Source of the DNA: an uncultured Bacteroidales bacterium
GTDB lineage: Bacteria; Bacteroidota; Bacteroidia; Bacteroidales; P3
Direction of reading: 5' to 3'
Assembly: GCA_947179195.1 (NCBI GenBank)
Contig: CAMXAS010000046.1
Coordinates: 1 to 8,622 of the forward strand
DNA: 8,622 nt
Shown here one piece after another: positions 6,908 to 8,622 of the stretch. The translations under genes were made by a program, and so were the position numbers. Every line of letters begins with the position of its first letter. The first letter of the stretch is position 1. The notes below the pieces were generated by a model. That model was not told where the DNA came from and did no database searches. It worked only from the letters and a program-made list of their open reading frames with translations.

Positions 6908-7567
6908 CTAACCTGCGAAGATACGAAAAATTTCTGAAGGATGGGAAACAATATGACAGGCGCCGGCTTCGCGCAGTTCGGATTCGGGACGGAAGCCCCA
7001 CAGCACGCCTACGGACGGGATGCCGCTACGGCGCGCCGTTTCCATATCGACGGCTGAATCGCCGACGTAAAGGGCCTGTCCGGCGGAGACATCCAGCGTG
7101 CGCAGGATGTCGTGGACGATGGCCGGGTCGGGCTTGACCGGCGCGCCGGGACGTTGCCCGTAGATGCAGTCGAACAGGTCTTGCCCGAAGTAGTGGTGCA
7201 CGATTTCGACGGCCGCCGCATGGGGCTTGTTGGAGGCCACGGCAAGTTGAAGGCCGCGGGCCTTCAGTCGCTTCAAGAGGTCGGGGATGCCGTCGTAGGG
7301 CGCGGTGGCGTCCATGTCGTGGCGGTTGTAGTAGTCGAGGAATTGTTGCAGGGCGTCGGCCACGACAGCGGGCTGTTGCCGCGCGGCTTCGGGCAGCGAC
7401 CGCTCCACGAGCTTGGCCACGCCGTTACCGACCTTGAAACGGTAGTCGGCGACCGGATGGGTCGGATAGCCCAAACGCGAGAGGACGGTGTTCATCGCGG
7501 CCGCCAAATCGGCCAACGTATCGACCAATGTGCCGTCCAAATCGAAGATAACCAAACGGGTATTCAT
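6908..7567 (-). CDS. HAD-superfamily phosphatase, phosphoglycolate phosphatase type
   Basis: A 219-residue soluble protein with the complete HAD catalytic set: motif I DLDGTLVDT with nucleophile Asp9 and acid/base Asp11; motif II VASNK with Ser112; motif III Lys145 in APVKPDP; and motif IV VGDSAVDMETA with Asp170 and Asp174, which bind magnesium. Residues of about 17-90 form the helical cap (subclass I, as in Gph and PgmB). Length and motif spacing fit the Gph group, which hydrolyses 2-phosphoglycolate, a product that can arise from repair of oxidised DNA ends. However, this group is broad, and substrates such as pyrophosphate or sugar phosphates cannot be excluded, so I give no gene symbol. 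The ATG at 7565-7567 is only 2 bases after the TAG of the helicase-nuclease gene, which suggests translational coupling. The stop codon is 14 bases before alaS. Confidence 0.9.
   Translation of the reverse strand: MNTRLVIFDLDGTLVDTLADLAAAMNTVLSRLGYPTHPVADYRFKVGNGVAKLVERSLPEAARQQPAVVADALQQFLDYYNRHDMDATAPYDGIPDLLKRLKARGLQLAVASNKPHAAAVEIVHHYFGQDLFDCIYGQRPGAPVKPDPAIVHDILRTLDVSAGQALYVGDSAVDMETARRSGIPSVGVLWGFRPESELREAGACHIVSHPSEIFRIFAG
6916..6923 (-). promoter_or_regulatory. Possible Bacteroidetes-type promoter (-7 box) for alaS
   Basis: On the minus strand the sequence TATCTTCG (6923 down to 6916) resembles the Bacteroidetes -7 consensus TAnnTTTG with one difference. It sits in the last codons of the HAD gene and about 22 bases before the alaS start codon, which would give a short leader. 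An AT-rich stretch (AGAAATTTTTCG) lies just upstream. The only nearby TTG (6951-6949) is 25 bases from the -7 box, longer than the usual spacing of about 19-21, so the -33 element is weak or absent. Confidence 0.4.
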
Positions 7568-7569
7568 GC

Positions 7570-8622
7570 CTATTTCACTTCCTTGACCTCAACGGAGTCA
7601 TCACTTATATATACAATGTATGCGTGAACGGGCTTGGCTTCCTTGCGGAACAGCAAATCGCGGTAGGCTTCCACCTGACGGACGTGTTCGGCGTGCGCCT
7701 CGCCGGTCTTGTAATCGACCACATAGACGTCGTTTTGCCCCACGGCCACGCGGTCGGGACGGTAAATCTGCCCGTCGCAGCAGAGTTCGCGTTCGTTGTA
7801 GATGCGGTAGTTTGACGAGAAGCAGGGCTTGAGCGAGGGATGCGCCAACACGGCTTCGACCTGCGCCACGGCGGCGGGGGCTTCATAGCCGTCGTGCAAC
7901 CAGGGCGCGACCTCCGGCCACTGTTCGGCCACGACGGCTTCCACGGCCGCCCGGTCGAAACGGCGGGCGTCGTCGATGCCGCTCAGCACGCGGTGGATGA
8001 ACTCGCCCCAAATCCGTTCGGGGCGCCGCACCGTGTCGCGCCAACTGAAAGCCGGCTCGAAGCGCGGCATCCAGTCGGTCTGCCGGGCGGCCATGTCCCG
8101 CCGCGCCGCCGCCATGCAGGCGGTTTCCTCATCAGCGGTGTCCCCGGCGGCTGCGGCGGATGAAGCCCCCGCCGTAGCTGCGGCCGCGCCATCCGCCCCC
8201 GTCCACTCGGTATCCGCCGCCAGATAGGCCGGATATTGCGCCGTAAACTGTTCCCAATAGCGGTTTTCGGCATAGGCGCCGCTCCCCTTCGTGCCCTTGC
8301 TCAGCACATACAGCTTGTGGCGCGGCCGCGTGGTGGTGACATACAGTACGTTGATGCGGTCCACGACGGCTTTCATCTGTTCGTCGGCCGCCGCCTCGAC
8401 CGCGGCTCCGTCCACCGTCTGCGCCGCCGCGTCCTTGAGCGACAACAGCCCGACGGGCAACCCATCCTCAGACGGCAAGTCCGTCCACACCCAGCCGTCC
8501 GGCCTCGGCGCATCGGACGCGAACGCATAGATGACCACCGGATATTCCAAGCCTTTGGACTTGTGTACGGTCGTCACCCGCACGGCGTCCGCGCGGCCCG
8601 CCGCCGTCTGCACCATGCTCGT
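7570..8622 (-). CDS. AddA/RecB-type helicase-nuclease, C-terminal part (5' end outside window)
   Basis: The frame is open to the right edge; codons for Thr and Ser precede the Met at 8616, which falls inside a conserved helicase segment, so it is not the true start. The visible 350 residues are the C-terminal third or so of a UvrD-superfamily (SF1A) DNA helicase. Counting from that Met: helicase motif V VRVTTVHKSKGLEYPVV (12-28); motif VI LYVTTTRPRHKLYVLS (91-106), with the arginine finger at about Arg97; an Ala-rich linker (about 140-180); and a PD-(D/E)XK RecB-like nuclease domain with GEFIHRVL (204-211, His208), YRPDRV (Asp288), VVDYKTG (Asp301, Lys303) and QVEAYRDLL (Gln314, Tyr318). All nuclease residues are present, so it should be active. 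Known relatives process double-strand breaks together with AddB/RecC-like partners; a partner would have to lie outside the window. HAD and alaS follow on the same strand. Confidence 0.88.
   Translation of the reverse strand, partial: TSMVQTAAGRADAVRVTTVHKSKGLEYPVVIYAFASDAPRPDGWVWTDLPSEDGLPVGLLSLKDAAAQTVDGAAVEAAADEQMKAVVDRINVLYVTTTRPRHKLYVLSKGTKGSGAYAENRYWEQFTAQYPAYLAADTEWTGADGAAAATAGASSAAAAGDTADEETACMAAARRDMAARQTDWMPRFEPAFSWRDTVRRPERIWGEFIHRVLSGIDDARRFDRAAVEAVVAEQWPEVAPWLHDGYEAPAAVAQVEAVLAHPSLKPCFSSNYRIYNERELCCDGQIYRPDRVAVGQNDVYVVDYKTGEAHAEHVRQVEAYRDLLFRKEAKPVHAYIVYISDDSVEVKEVK

Noticed and set aside
6894..7001. A longer alaS starting at 7001
   Set aside because: The extra 36 residues are Arg/Ser-rich, do not resemble AlaRS, and overlap the C-terminal coding region of the HAD gene; the family N terminus begins at 6893.
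7112..7627. A 171-codon plus-strand frame opposite the HAD gene
   Set aside because: In-register antisense of a gene with a complete HAD catalytic set; no motifs of its own.
1..8622. CRISPR arrays, tRNA or rRNA genes, insertion sequences, riboswitches
   Set aside because: No regularly spaced repeats, cloverleaf-like conserved tRNA segments, transposase motifs or long leader regions were seen; almost all bases are inside protein genes.

Overview
The window looks like a stretch of core chromosome from a member of the Bacteroidales (Bacteroidota) with a fairly high GC content. Four things point there. The membrane-anchored M23 peptidase followed at once by a small MerR-type regulator, both directly downstream of alaS, is an arrangement I associate with this group. 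The KilA-N-type protein at the left edge resembles Bacteroidales homologues. Start codons lack clear Shine-Dalgarno sequences. One promoter-like site (TATCTTCG) resembles the Bacteroidetes -7 box. Codon choice favours G/C third positions, which leaves many long but meaningless open frames on the opposite strand.

Layout. At the left edge the + strand carries the 3' end of a KilA-N-type protein gene (ends at 281). It converges on a - strand series of seven genes filling the rest of the window, separated by an imperfect 14-bp hairpin (288-320) that fits an intrinsic terminator for the - strand. In transcription order (right to left) the - strand genes are: the C-terminal part of an AddA/RecB-type helicase-nuclease (cut by the window edge), a HAD phosphatase of the phosphoglycolate phosphatase type, alaS, a membrane-anchored M23 peptidase, a MerR-type regulator, gpmA, and aspS. 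The gaps are about 2, 14, 10, 6, 22 and 22 bases, so the genes could be read as one or a few polycistronic messages. A possible internal promoter precedes alaS, inside the end of the HAD gene. There is no gene-free stretch over 300 bases; the only intergenic region of any size is 282-359.

How the genes relate. Two are aminoacyl-tRNA synthetases (Ala, Asp), one is glycolytic (phosphoglycerate mutase), one is a DNA repair helicase-nuclease, one probably removes phosphate from small metabolites, and one is a cell-wall hydrolase or a regulator of one. They do not form an obvious single pathway; the grouping looks like a housekeeping cluster. The least understood part is the peptidase/MerR pair. 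I see no CRISPR array, tRNA, rRNA, insertion sequence, prophage module or recognisable defence system, and I do not claim a new system here.
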